Of a stretch of DNA of 64,000 bases, positions 19,301 through 27,210 are shown one piece after another. The DNA is taken from NCBI RefSeq assembly GCF_000425585.1, contig NZ_AUDS01000020.1, forward strand, positions 62,001-126,000, written 5' to 3'. The DNA is from Terrimonas ferruginea DSM 30193. Its GTDB lineage: Bacteria; Bacteroidota; Bacteroidia; Chitinophagales; Chitinophagaceae. The position numbers were made by a program, and so were the translations under genes. The notes beneath the pieces are model-generated. The model was not told the DNA's origin. It did no database searches and saw nothing but the letters and a program-made list of their open reading frames with translations. Positions within the stretch are counted from its first letter, which is position 1. Each line of letters begins with the position of its first letter.

Positions 19301-19639
19301 GTTGCCTTAGCTGCGCTGAATGCCAATGCAACCATGTGGTCGCCGAGCACCAGCAGTACTTCTTTTGTATTGCATTCATGGGCGATCGAAGACGGATCAT
19401 TCCTGCGCATCAACAATGTAAGCCTTGGCTATACCTTTGCTTCATCCCTGTTGCGTAAAATGAAAATGCAGCGCGCCCGTGTGTACGTGACCGGAACCAA
19501 CCTCGCCGTATTCACCAAATACACCGGATACGATCCGGAGGTTAGCACGCGCCGCGGCAACCCGGTAACGCCCGGTGTGGATTATTCAGGCTACCCGCGC
19601 AGCCGTACATTCATTTTTGGTCTTAACCTGACTTTCTAA
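16397..19639 (+). CDS. SusC/RagA-family TonB-dependent outer-membrane transporter (pectin locus)
   Basis: A 1080-residue outer-membrane transporter that imports oligosaccharides with its SusD partner using TonB energy. It has a signal peptide (MRKLLFLCLLMFGASSLLFAQ), an N-terminal carboxypeptidase-D-regulatory-like domain (about 24-105, RQISGRVTDDTGAPLQGVSV), the SusC-specific SLDDVVVVGYQTMKRKDLT stretch, a plug (about 115-225, with the DASATAIYGSRGANGV signature) and a long beta-barrel ending RTFIFGLNLTF. SusD follows after a few bases. Pectin oligomers are the likely substrate, given PL1 and CE8 downstream and the absence of other enzymes. The ATG at 16397 directly follows an AAACGATTGC motif. 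Confidence 0.95.
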   Translation: MRKLLFLCLLMFGASSLLFAQSRQISGRVTDDTGAPLQGVSVQVKGTTNTTQTNKNGDFTIQVTGANAELTISYTGFTAQTVEATANMIVKLERSVSSLDDVVVVGYQTMKRKDLTASVSSVSARQLKDVPINSAAQALAGRLAGVQVTGTEGSPNAEVLIRVRGGGSITQDNSPLYIIDGVQVENGLSALSPQDIESIDVLKDASATAIYGSRGANGVVIITTKGGKNTKPTISYNGFIGVGKIANKLKVLNPYDFVVYQYERSRGNATDSTNFVRQYGTTWDTLSNYKNVPFVDWQDEMFGRNAIMQTHNVALSGGNASTQYNLSLTSNKEDGLMLGSGFDRKLVSFKFDHKFDNKLRVGFNTRYNNTITTGAGTSTTGSAGTNRLRQSVRYRPMLLQGQNIDDFDPDYFNETNANGMNMVNPVLLNDAEYRKNFNNILNLSGYVEYKLTPYLAFKSTGGIDFNNGKQQFFDDTLTSNSRQNGSVQPMAGITNTQRTTINNSNVFTFDATKTKIGFFKRHNLNMLAGHELYQSNYKTQVQLMRYFPVGISPKTALANFNLGTAYTDPSRPATSEVEERMVSFFGRVNYSFDSRYLVTASLRADGSSKFGTGNKWGYFPSGSVAWRLSNEKFFESLKSTVNDLKLRVSYGEAGNNRIPNFGYLTQYAASTQYWLNEQLVTAYAPAALAYPNLVWETTVSRNLGLDLSILNNRIQFTADVYRNTTKDLLINVPVPTSSGYTTQIQNVGSTENRGVEFQVNAAVLEKKNFSWNANFNISFNKNKVLSLGDRQSFFLTNSGWGFSNTPADYIVRVGDPVGAMWGFVTDGYYTIDQFDYNPATQTYTLKPGVASNGSITATPQPGLVRFRDIAGPIDPATGKPGPPDGKIDDNDKQIIGVAQPKFFGGLNQQFTYKNFDLNIFLNFSVGGEIYNANKLEFTSGYTANANMLDIVNNRWTRINSQGQVVTDPVALAALNANATMWSPSTSSTSFVLHSWAIEDGSFLRINNVSLGYTFASSLLRKMKMQRARVYVTGTNLAVFTKYTGYDPEVSTRRGNPVTPGVDYSGYPRSRTFIFGLNLTF

Positions 19640-19659
19640 ATCTGTAAATGCCTGCTCAA

Positions 19660-21453
19660 ATGAAAAGAAGCGCATCTTATATACTCGGTATTGTAGCAAT
19701 AGCGGCCGTAACACTCGGCTCCTGCAAAAAATACCTCGAAGTAGAACCTATTTCTTCCTTCGGTCCTGAATTTGTTTTTGATAATGCGATCAATGCCGAA
19801 AAGGCGGTGCTCGGGGCGTATGCGCCAATGACCGGTGACCAGGGTTATGGTATCCGTCTGAGTATGTATTATACTTATGATGATGACCTGATGATGGGAC
19901 AAGGCGGCACGCCTTATCCCGACAACGAACGCCGCGACATCGCGCATTACAATGTAAACGCCAACAATACACAGCTTGCCGGTCCTTTTAACCAATTATG
20001 GTTAGGAGTGGAGCGTGCCAACCTCTGTATCTATTATATTCCGCGCATGCCGGAATATACCGGTGGCACTACCGCTCAGCAGGCAAAGCTGAAATGGCTG
20101 CACGGGGAAGCGCTGACGCTTCGTGCACAATATTATCTTGAACTGATCCGCAACTGGGGCGATCTCCCTGCTCAATTGGAACCTTCCTTTACACAAACCG
20201 ATCTTTACAAAGGAAAAACAGATCGCGATTCCATTTATGAAGTGCTGTTGAAAGATCTGCAACTCGCCGCCACACTTGTTCCCTGGCGTACCCAGGCAAG
20301 TGCCAGCAGCGAACGCATTACGCAGGGTGCTGTCCGTGCATTGCGTGCGCGCATTGCTTTGTATCGCGCGGGCTATTCACTGCGCAGATCTCCGGTGCAG
20401 ATGGTGCGTGGTTCCGACCCCAACACCTATTACCAGATAGCGAAAGACGAGTGTAATACGATCATGCAACAAACCGCAGATCACAAGCTGAACACCAACT
20501 TCCGCTCCGTATTCAAAGATTATATCTGCGGCCATGCCATTGAACCCAACGGCGAGATCCTGTGGGAAGTGGCAATGGGCGGCGGCACCAGTGCGCTGGG
20601 TGACAGCAAACTGGGCTATTACAATGGTCCGCGTGGTAATGGTACGGGCCTGGGTAACTCAGCATTGACCGTATTGCCCAGTTATTTCTACATGTTTGAC
20701 AGCACCGATCTTCGCCGTGATGTGATGTGTGTGCCTTATAACGTGACGAATGCAGGCGGCACACTCGGATCTTTCCGCACACTGCAGACAATGGTGGATG
20801 GTAAATTCCGCCGCGATTGGATTGCGCCGAATGTAAATGCATCCGCTGCACAATATTTTGGACTCAACTGGCCGGTAATTCGTATGTCGGATGTAATGCT
20901 GATGTATGCAGAGGCCGACAATGAACTGGGTAACGGACCTTCGCCTGCAGCGTATAACGCCATCAACCAGGTCCGTCGCCGTGGTCGTGGCAAGCCTTTG
21001 GCAACGGCAGATCCAACCATTGACCTGGCCGGTTTGAATAAGGCCCAGTTTTTTGATTCATTGGTAAAAGAGCGCGCACTCGAGCTGGGTGGTGAAGGCA
21101 TCCGTAAGTATGACCTGATCCGCTGGAACCTGCTGGGTACAAAACTGGCAGCCACCAAAGCGCAATTACAGGTGATGGCTGCGCGCAGTGCGGCACCGTG
21201 GAATACCTATCCCACTACCATGTACTTCCTGAATAATTCCACCACGCTGACCTACGCGGGTTCCTATTACAAACCCAACGTAACACCGGCCCCGTCCGGA
21301 TACAGCAGTGTGGCCTGGCTGGGTACAGCGATCAATACAACGATCACTACTTATTATGCCGCAGGTTTTACGGCAAATAAAAGCGAGCTGTTGCCGATCC
21401 CGCAGGCAAGCATCGATGCCAACAGGAATTTGAAACAGGATTATGGGTATTAA
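19660..21453 (+). CDS. SusD/RagB-family surface glycan-binding lipoprotein (pectin locus)
   Basis: A roughly 597-residue lipoprotein that caps the upstream SusC pore and binds the glycan at the cell surface. I prefer the ATG at 19660, which gives MKRSASYILGIVAIAAVTLGSC with a lipobox cysteine at residue 22; an in-frame ATG at 19648 would add four residues. The mature start CKKYLEVEPIS, the helical TPR-like region with EALTLRAQYYLELIRNWGDLP, and the C-terminal RERALELGGEGIRKYDLIRW-type motif followed by LLPIPQASIDAN are characteristic of SusD. It is 20 bases from susC and separated from the lyase gene by a hairpin. Confidence 0.95.
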   Translation: MKRSASYILGIVAIAAVTLGSCKKYLEVEPISSFGPEFVFDNAINAEKAVLGAYAPMTGDQGYGIRLSMYYTYDDDLMMGQGGTPYPDNERRDIAHYNVNANNTQLAGPFNQLWLGVERANLCIYYIPRMPEYTGGTTAQQAKLKWLHGEALTLRAQYYLELIRNWGDLPAQLEPSFTQTDLYKGKTDRDSIYEVLLKDLQLAATLVPWRTQASASSERITQGAVRALRARIALYRAGYSLRRSPVQMVRGSDPNTYYQIAKDECNTIMQQTADHKLNTNFRSVFKDYICGHAIEPNGEILWEVAMGGGTSALGDSKLGYYNGPRGNGTGLGNSALTVLPSYFYMFDSTDLRRDVMCVPYNVTNAGGTLGSFRTLQTMVDGKFRRDWIAPNVNASAAQYFGLNWPVIRMSDVMLMYAEADNELGNGPSPAAYNAINQVRRRGRGKPLATADPTIDLAGLNKAQFFDSLVKERALELGGEGIRKYDLIRWNLLGTKLAATKAQLQVMAARSAAPWNTYPTTMYFLNNSTTLTYAGSYYKPNVTPAPSGYSSVAWLGTAINTTITTYYAAGFTANKSELLPIPQASIDANRNLKQDYGY

Positions 21454-21454
21454 T

Positions 21455-21566
21455 TCAAAAGTCAAAAGTTAAAATTCAAAACAGCCATCACGGCCCTTCG
21501 AGAACCTCAGGGACCATGATGGCTGTTTAACTTAACACTTATAACTTACTACTCAATACTTACCGC
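21455..21566 (+). terminator. AACAGCCAT hairpin between susD and the lyase gene, inside a mosaic repeat
   Basis: A strong stem (AAAACAGCCATCA pairing with TGATGGCTGTTT, 21478-21528) encloses an inner pairing of CCCTTCGAG with CTCAGGG. It is flanked by AAAAGT/AAAATTC units on the left and AACTTAACACTTATAACTTAC on the right. The downstream flank is T-rich but not a pure U-tract. It may end or partly attenuate the susCD transcript before the enzymes. It shares the AACAGCCAT stem with the repeats at 62177-62366. Confidence 0.55.
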
Positions 21567-21569
21567 CCT

Positions 21570-23000
21570 ATGCCTTACACCTTTCACCTTCTGAAAAAGA
21601 CCTTGCTGCTTCTTTCATGCGCGGCCATGCTCAACGCTTGTGCGCAACAAAAGCAGGCAGTAGTGGTCAAAGACGACCGTCCTGTTGCTTTTCCCGGTGC
21701 AGAAGGTTTTGGAAAATATACCACGGGCGGCCGCGGTGGCAAAGTATACAAGGTGACCAACCTGGATGACAGCGGACCCGGAAGCTTCCGCGAAGCAGTA
21801 TCTGCCAAAGAACCGCGCATAGTCGTGTTTGCTGTTTCGGGTACCATTCATCTGCAATCCAAACTGATCATTCGCGGTAATATCACGATTGCCGGTCAAT
21901 CGGCTCCCGGCGATGGTATCTGCCTGGCCGATTATCCTGTGACGATGAATGGTGATAACATCATCATCCGTTATCTGCGTTTCCGCATGGGCGATCGGTA
22001 CCAGAACAAGGGAATGGTTGATGGTGCGGGCAGCGATGATGCATTTGGCGGCAGCCGCAACAAACAGGTGATCATCGATCATTGCAGCATGAGCTGGAGC
22101 ACGGATGAAGTATGCAGTATCTATGGCGGCGATAGCACTACGTTGCAATGGAACATCATTTCCGAACCGCTGAACTATTCTTATCATTTTGAAAAAGGGG
22201 ATACCGATTTCGAGAAACATGGTTATGGTGGCATCTGGGGTGGTGCTCATTTATCGGCGCATCATAATCTTTTCGCACATTGTACCAGCCGCAATCCGCG
22301 TTTCAATGGTGTGAGGTTGGGTGCGGATCGTGAACTCGTGGATTTCAGGAACAATGTGATCTATAACTGGGGACACAACAGTGCGTATGGCGGCGAAAGA
22401 GGTGAATACAACATTGTCAATAACTATTATAAGCCCGGTCCGGCTACGGGCAAAAATGTGCGGCACCGCATTGTGAATCCAACCATCGAAGCGCCGGGTG
22501 CCGGCCAGTTTTTTGTGGAAGGAAATTATGTTTGGGGACGTCCCGACGTAACAACGGATAATCGGTTGGGAGTGCATGCCGGCAAGAATACCGATGCCGA
22601 TCTCGCTATGGTGACTGCAAAAAATCCGTTTGAAGTAGTGAACCTCCCACGCGTATCAGCGGAGAAAGCTTATAAAGCAGTACTGCTCAATGCAGGTGCC
22701 AGCTATAAACGTGATACACTCGATCAGCGTATCATTGGTGAGGTAGAGAAAGGAACGGGTCGCATTATCGACGTGCAGGGCGGTTATCCGCACGGTACGC
22801 CTTATGAAGCCACGGTAGCCGCATGGCCGGCATTGAAAACATTGCCTGCGCCTGTTGATAAAGACGGGGATGGCATACCCGATGAATGGGAAATAAGAAA
22901 TGGACTGAACCCCCATGATGCATCGGACGCTGCTTTATTTTCCCTGAATAAGCAGTATACCAATATTGAGGTTTATCTTAACAGCCTCGTATCCGAATAA
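21570..23000 (+). CDS. pectate lyase, PL1 family, lipoprotein
   Basis: A 476-residue surface lyase that should cleave de-esterified homogalacturonan by beta-elimination. The signal peptide ends in a lipobox LNAC (C24). The catalytic beta-helix begins AFPGAEGFGKYTTGGRGGKV and contains GSFREAV, IIDHCSMSWSTDE and GVRLGADRELVDFRNNVIYNWG, all typical of PL1. The C-terminus carries a calcium-binding, thrombospondin-type-3-like loop (DKDGDGIPDEWE) followed by NGLNPHDASD, common in secreted Bacteroidota lyases. Its unsaturated products would need GH105 (present at 52171) and KduI/KduD (not present). CE8 follows after 11 bases, fitting sequential de-esterification and cleavage. Confidence 0.9.
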   Translation: MPYTFHLLKKTLLLLSCAAMLNACAQQKQAVVVKDDRPVAFPGAEGFGKYTTGGRGGKVYKVTNLDDSGPGSFREAVSAKEPRIVVFAVSGTIHLQSKLIIRGNITIAGQSAPGDGICLADYPVTMNGDNIIIRYLRFRMGDRYQNKGMVDGAGSDDAFGGSRNKQVIIDHCSMSWSTDEVCSIYGGDSTTLQWNIISEPLNYSYHFEKGDTDFEKHGYGGIWGGAHLSAHHNLFAHCTSRNPRFNGVRLGADRELVDFRNNVIYNWGHNSAYGGERGEYNIVNNYYKPGPATGKNVRHRIVNPTIEAPGAGQFFVEGNYVWGRPDVTTDNRLGVHAGKNTDADLAMVTAKNPFEVVNLPRVSAEKAYKAVLLNAGASYKRDTLDQRIIGEVEKGTGRIIDVQGGYPHGTPYEATVAAWPALKTLPAPVDKDGDGIPDEWEIRNGLNPHDASDAALFSLNKQYTNIEVYLNSLVSE

Positions 23001-23011
23001 TCAGAAAGCCT

Positions 23012-23986
23012 ATGCGGTCCCTGTTTGCATCTTTGTTATTGCTGATAAGTTCGCTCGTATTTGCGCAGCAGAATTATCCATCGAAACTCACCGTAGCCAC
23101 AGATGGCTCCGGCGATTACCGCACCATCCAGGAAGCGATCAATGCTTTCCGCGCTTACTCGCCGGTTGCTTTGCAATTGCATATCCGCAATGGTGTGTAT
23201 AAGGAAAAACTGATCATCCCTTCCTGGGTTACCAATCTTACAATTACCGGTGAGAATCCTGACAGCACCATCATTACCAATGATGATTATTCGGGAAAAT
23301 TCAAATCAAAAGATACAGTCGCAGATAAATCGAAGTACAGTACTTTCTCTTCTTACACGATGTGGGTGCAGGGAAATGACATCACGATCAAAGATCTTAC
23401 CATCCGCAACACAGCCGGCCGCGTGGGTCAGGCTGTTGCCCTGCATGTGGATGGAGACCGCGTAACGGTTAATAATTGCCGGTTATTTGGCAACCAGGAC
23501 ACCTTGCTGACGGCGAACGACAGTTCGAGACAATATTATATCGGCTGCATCATTGAAGGTACTACCGATTTTATTTTCGGTCCGGCTACGGTTGTTTTTG
23601 AAAACTGTATTATCCGCAGTCTGAGCAATTCCTATATCACCGCAGCATCGACGCCGGCATGGAAACAGTTTGGTTATGTATTTCTGAATTGCAAGCTTAC
23701 TGCCAATGATGAAGCCAAACAAGTTTATCTCGGCCGTCCCTGGCGTGCTTATGCGCGCACAGTTTTTATTGGTTGTGAAATGGGCGCGCATATCCGCGCA
23801 GAAGGTTGGGAAAACTGGCGCAATCCTGAAAACGAAAAGACCGCTTTTTATGCCGAATACAAGAACTCCGGTCCCGGTGCTGCTACTGCAGGCCGTGTAG
23901 CCTGGAGTCATCAGTTGACAAAGAAGCAGGCGGCCGCTTACACTACCGGTCGTATATTCGGTGACTGGAAGCCTTCAAAAAACTGA
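23012..23986 (+). CDS. pectin methylesterase, CE8 family
   Basis: A 324-residue secreted esterase that removes methyl groups from homogalacturonan, exposing substrate for the lyase encoded just upstream. The signal peptide is MRSLFASLLLLISSLVFAQ. Family landmarks are GDYRTIQEAINAF, GQAVALHV, GNQDTLL (catalytic acid D163), GTTDFIFGPATVVFENC (nucleophile D186) and LGRPWRAYARTVF (R242 binding the carboxylate). Length and motif order fit CE8. It lies 11 bases after PL1 and 6 before the next esterase, so the three are one transcript. Confidence 0.94.
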   Translation: MRSLFASLLLLISSLVFAQQNYPSKLTVATDGSGDYRTIQEAINAFRAYSPVALQLHIRNGVYKEKLIIPSWVTNLTITGENPDSTIITNDDYSGKFKSKDTVADKSKYSTFSSYTMWVQGNDITIKDLTIRNTAGRVGQAVALHVDGDRVTVNNCRLFGNQDTLLTANDSSRQYYIGCIIEGTTDFIFGPATVVFENCIIRSLSNSYITAASTPAWKQFGYVFLNCKLTANDEAKQVYLGRPWRAYARTVFIGCEMGAHIRAEGWENWRNPENEKTAFYAEYKNSGPGAATAGRVAWSHQLTKKQAAAYTTGRIFGDWKPSKN

Positions 23987-23992
23987 TAGCAC

Positions 23993-24916
23993 ATGAAAGT
24001 CCGTCTGTTTGTTTTGCTGCTGATTCTTTGTCAGCAGGTCCTTGCGCAGGAATTTATTCCCTTATGGCCCGATGGCCGCAAACCCAACTTCAACGGGAAA
24101 CCAGTTACGGATTCCATCTTCAACGAACGTATTGTGCGTGTGGGAACGCCGGGTATTTATTGTTTTCCCGTTGCACAGGCAGAGAACACCGGCACCGCCG
24201 TGCTGATCTGTCCCGGTGGCGGTTACGCGCGTCTCTCGCATATTTACAACGGATTTAACCTGGCGAAATGGTACAACACCCAGGGCATTGCTGCTTTTGT
24301 ATTGATCTACCGGCTGCCGCACCAGACCGATCTGGTGAACCGCGAGCTGGCTCCTTTGCAGGATGCACAACGCGCCATGAAACTGCTTCGCTCACAAGCG
24401 GATAAATGGAAGCTTATACCCGGGCGTACCGGCGTAATGGGCACTTCTGCGGGCGGACACCTCGCTGCGCAACTGGCCAATGCCACAGAAGATGTTTCGA
24501 AGATCAAAGATGCGCTTGATACCGTCAATTATCGTCCCGACTTTGCCGTGTTATTGTCACCTGTTATTTCTTTAGGTGAATACGCACATGTTGGCAGCAG
24601 GAATAATCTGTTGGGAAATAATGCATCGCCTGCATTGGTCAAAAAATATTCATTGGAAAATGGTGTAACGTCCCGCAATCCCGCCACCTTCATCGTCCAT
24701 GCGAGCAATGACAGCACCGTTCGTGTGCAGAACAGTCTTTTCTATTATACTTCATTATTACAACAACATGTACCCGCGAGTTATCATGTGTTTCCGCAGG
24801 GTGCGCATTCTATCCGGCTGGTGGAGAATCCCGGGTCCGTTGATCAATGGACGAACCTGTTATCGGTATGGCTGAAGGAGATGAAATTCCTGGTGCCGCT
24901 GCCTTTTAAGGGTTGA
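23993..24916 (+). CDS. secreted alpha/beta hydrolase, probable carbohydrate esterase
   Basis: A 307-residue exported hydrolase (signal peptide MKVRLFVLLLILCQQVLAQ) of the carboxylesterase-like alpha/beta type. CPGGGYARLS provides the oxyanion motif, GTSAGGH holds the nucleophile S152, and the later HASNDSTV and QGAHSIRL supply the Asp and His of the triad. Similar enzymes in polysaccharide loci deacetylate xylan or pectin. The position directly after PL1 and CE8 suggests removal of acetyl groups from pectin, but substrate specificity cannot be read from the sequence. It is the last gene of the pectin operon and converges on the toxin-antitoxin-like pair. Confidence 0.8.
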   Translation: MKVRLFVLLLILCQQVLAQEFIPLWPDGRKPNFNGKPVTDSIFNERIVRVGTPGIYCFPVAQAENTGTAVLICPGGGYARLSHIYNGFNLAKWYNTQGIAAFVLIYRLPHQTDLVNRELAPLQDAQRAMKLLRSQADKWKLIPGRTGVMGTSAGGHLAAQLANATEDVSKIKDALDTVNYRPDFAVLLSPVISLGEYAHVGSRNNLLGNNASPALVKKYSLENGVTSRNPATFIVHASNDSTVRVQNSLFYYTSLLQQHVPASYHVFPQGAHSIRLVENPGSVDQWTNLLSVWLKEMKFLVPLPFKG

Positions 24917-24939
24917 ATGATGACGTGAGAAATTTTAAA

Positions 24940-25383
24940 TCAACTAAGTAATCGTTTTATTTTGCGTTTAGTACTTGCACTGTTTTTGATACAATTAGTT
25001 ATTCTCTCAAACTCATCATCATTTAATGTTCCTTTTATTTCATAATCTATTCCTTCTATTCGATAAACTTCTTCAAATATTTCGACGTCATAATCTTCAA
25101 CCTGATTTCCGTATATAAACGTAGGTAAATCGAAGAAAAAACCATTGTCACAAATTACTCTTCCCGGCTCAAAAGTGTAACAGTTAAACACCCTATCATC
25201 TTGATTTATGCAACCATGTAATACATTAATTAAAGTGGGCGCATTATTAACACGTGTGGGTAGCGAAGCGACAATAGTTTTGCCATCGATTATTCTCAGA
25301 ACAATAAAGTACTTCGGTTTAGCAGTGTTGCCATTTTTAAAATAGAAAGTTGGGAAGTAAATGATATGACCTGCTGTGAACAC
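24940..25383 (-). CDS. unknown protein, putative toxin of the Panacea pair
   Basis: A 147-residue protein I do not recognise as a named family. It begins at a GTG two bases after the Panacea stop (TAAATGTGTTC), so translation is probably coupled. The N-terminal third (GHIIYFPTFYFKNG, then KYFIVLRIIDGKTIVASLPTR) has the small-beta-barrel rhythm of PemK/MazF-type toxins, but the match is by pattern only. The C-terminus is basic and helical (STKRKIKRLL). Both genes are visibly richer in A+T than the flanking polysaccharide genes, consistent with horizontal gain. Because Panacea proteins neutralise many different toxins, the neighbour is the natural toxin candidate; this is inference. Confidence 0.5.
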   Translation of the reverse strand: MFTAGHIIYFPTFYFKNGNTAKPKYFIVLRIIDGKTIVASLPTRVNNAPTLINVLHGCINQDDRVFNCYTFEPGRVICDNGFFFDLPTFIYGNQVEDYDVEIFEEVYRIEGIDYEIKGTLNDDEFERITNCIKNSASTKRKIKRLLS

Positions 25384-25385
25384 AT

Positions 25386-25988
25386 TTATTTTTTTAGCTG
25401 CTTTGAAAATTCTAATGTTTCCTTCATCTCTTCAAAGCGTTCTCTCAAATATTTATCGTGTTCAAAAAGAATTGAAAAATCTATATTGATTTCGGTGCTA
25501 TTCTTTAATTCATTTTCCAGAAGCTCCAAGACTCCGTTTTTTATAGCAGATTTACGCCAAAGGGAATTTAAACCATGGGTTTGTTTTACCAAGGCAGAGG
25601 CACTTTTATCCTTTACAAAATCGGATACATATTCAAGAATTTGAATATCGTTGTCACTGAACTCATCGTCACAAAACTCTTTCAATGCTTTAAAGGAAGC
25701 CGGATTATTTTCATCTCTTGTAATAAATTCAGCAAGCAAAGAAGGAGACTGTTCAGATAAGTCTATGAAAATGTCCTTTGCGACAGGACCGTGCTTCCAC
25801 AGTTGAAAATCTATGCCAAAAAAAGGGAACCCGTATTTCTTTATCGCGGCCTCTTCCAGAAGAAAAAGTGTTTTCAAGATTTTTGTTTTGTTCAAATCTG
25901 AAAACTTTTTTGACAGATAAATAATTGTATTGCCGATCTTATTGATCTGATCTTGCGTAAATGCGGTATCGTTTGAGAAGTAAAACAT
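25386..25988 (-). CDS. Panacea-domain (SocA-like) protein, putative antitoxin
   Basis: A roughly 200-residue protein with the Panacea (DUF4065/SocA-like) signature: KILKTLFLLEEAAIKKYGFPFFGIDFQLWKHGPV, here split as KTLFLLEEAAIKKYG and FQLWKHGPV, followed by ILEYVSDFVKDKSASALVKQTHGLNSLWR. Panacea domains act as promiscuous antitoxins in many two-gene modules. I start it at the ATG at 25988 because the alternative at 25997 lies inside a good -7 promoter box (TATATTTG). An inverted repeat just upstream could allow autoregulation. The gene comes first in the unit, before the putative toxin, and the pair is wedged between the pectin and xylan loci. Confidence 0.72.
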   Translation of the reverse strand: MFYFSNDTAFTQDQINKIGNTIIYLSKKFSDLNKTKILKTLFLLEEAAIKKYGFPFFGIDFQLWKHGPVAKDIFIDLSEQSPSLLAEFITRDENNPASFKALKEFCDDEFSDNDIQILEYVSDFVKDKSASALVKQTHGLNSLWRKSAIKNGVLELLENELKNSTEINIDFSILFEHDKYLRERFEEMKETLEFSKQLKK

Positions 25989-25994
25989 TCGATG

Positions 25995-26016
25995 CAAATA
26001 TACTAAATAGTTTAGT
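25995..26016 (-). promoter_or_regulatory. promoter -7 box and overlapping operator-like repeat of the Panacea pair
   Basis: On the minus strand TATATTTG (26002 to 25995) matches the Bacteroidota -7 consensus TAnnTTTG exactly. It lies 7 bases before the preferred ATG, so the transcript would be nearly leaderless. Directly upstream, 26002-26016 is a perfect inverted repeat ACTAAA-TAG-TTTAGT that touches the -7 box and fills the spacer region. This is where an autorepressing antitoxin complex would bind. I see no clear -33 element at the expected distance. Confidence 0.6.
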
Positions 26017-26121
26017 AGTAGAACGGTTTTCTAACGATTTTATTGTAGTGGAATTACCGACGAAAGTTAGTGATTCGATCTTATATTAACAAAGACTTAT
26101 ATCTGCTAAGGCTATTCGCGT

Positions 26122-27207
26122 TCACTTTCTGAATCCCGCCACTTCTCCATATACCGCCTTCCGTTTCAACGTCGTATCAAACAACAACGGATAATCCTTT
26201 CTGTTTTTTACCGGAAAATCGTCCAGCCAGCTATGGCGATCGGAAATATTCCAGAACGTAACGCTGGTGAGTTGCTTGCCCATTCCCCTGAATTGACGAA
26301 AGGCTTGTGTATATAAGTCTCGTTGTTTTTGTTCACGTTCAGTGCTAAACCGCGTATCATTGTCTTCCTGTTTTCGATCGCGGGCATTGTGTTCTTTCGG
26401 ATAAACGGATACGTCGAGTTCAGTTATCTGTAGAGGCAAACCGAGACTGCCTAACTCCTGTAATGTTTGCTGCAACTGTGTGTTGTCGGGTTCATTCACG
26501 GCCCAATGCGCCTGCAGACCGATGCCGTGGATGGGTATGCCTTTGTCCAGTAAACCTTTTACCAGGCGATGAATCTTTTTGCGCTTAACAGGACTTATCT
26601 CGTTGTAATCATTGTAAAAAAGCAATGCTTTCGGATCGGCTGCATGTGCATATTCAAAAGCTTTTTCGATATACTCTTCACCGCAGATCTGGTAAAACAA
26701 AGAGGGGCGCAGGTATTCATCGGGTTTATCAGAAATGGCTTCGTTTACCACATCCCAGGCGTAGATAGTGCCTTTGTAGCGATTGACAACGGTGGTGATA
26801 TGTTCTTTCAATCGCGCCAGCAATACTTCTTTCGAAACAGTTTTTCCTTTTTCATCAATAAAAAACCAATCGGGTGCCTGGTTGTGCCAGCATAATGTGT
26901 GTCCGCGGAGTTTCAGGTGGTGTTCACGGGCAAAGGCCGCGATCTTGTCTGCTTCGGTCCAGTAATAGCGGTCGGGTGCAGGATGAATCGGTCCCATCTT
27001 CATGGCATTCTCCGGTGTAAGGCTGTTGAACTCACGAAGGATGAGTGCACGCTCATCAGCACGTTCAAGTGCGGCAGAAGAAACGGCCACACCGACGGGA
27101 AAATAGGAACGGTAATAATCCTTTAATCCTTTGTCTTCGGTTACAGCCGTTGGTTTTGGCGCGCACGCGGTTAACCATAACAGGGATATGACTACTATTT
27201 TTTTCAT
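26122..27207 (-). CDS. GH10 endo-beta-1,4-xylanase, lipoprotein
   Basis: A 361-residue surface xylanase. Lipobox LTAC (C15) closes a short signal peptide. The GH10 barrel shows ENAMKMGPIHPAPDRYYW, RGHTLCWHNQAPDWF, the acid/base E156 in AWDVVNEAISD and the nucleophile E263 in ITELDVSVYP, followed by GMGKQLTSVTFWNISDRHSWLDDFP. Here the WHNQ and WDVVNE motifs are 44 residues apart, the compact arrangement, in contrast to the second GH10 at 44901. It is the last gene of the minus-strand xylan operon, three bases after GH115. Confidence 0.95.
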   Translation of the reverse strand: MKKIVVISLLWLTACAPKPTAVTEDKGLKDYYRSYFPVGVAVSSAALERADERALILREFNSLTPENAMKMGPIHPAPDRYYWTEADKIAAFAREHHLKLRGHTLCWHNQAPDWFFIDEKGKTVSKEVLLARLKEHITTVVNRYKGTIYAWDVVNEAISDKPDEYLRPSLFYQICGEEYIEKAFEYAHAADPKALLFYNDYNEISPVKRKKIHRLVKGLLDKGIPIHGIGLQAHWAVNEPDNTQLQQTLQELGSLGLPLQITELDVSVYPKEHNARDRKQEDNDTRFSTEREQKQRDLYTQAFRQFRGMGKQLTSVTFWNISDRHSWLDDFPVKNRKDYPLLFDTTLKRKAVYGEVAGFRK

Positions 27208-27210
27208 GGC

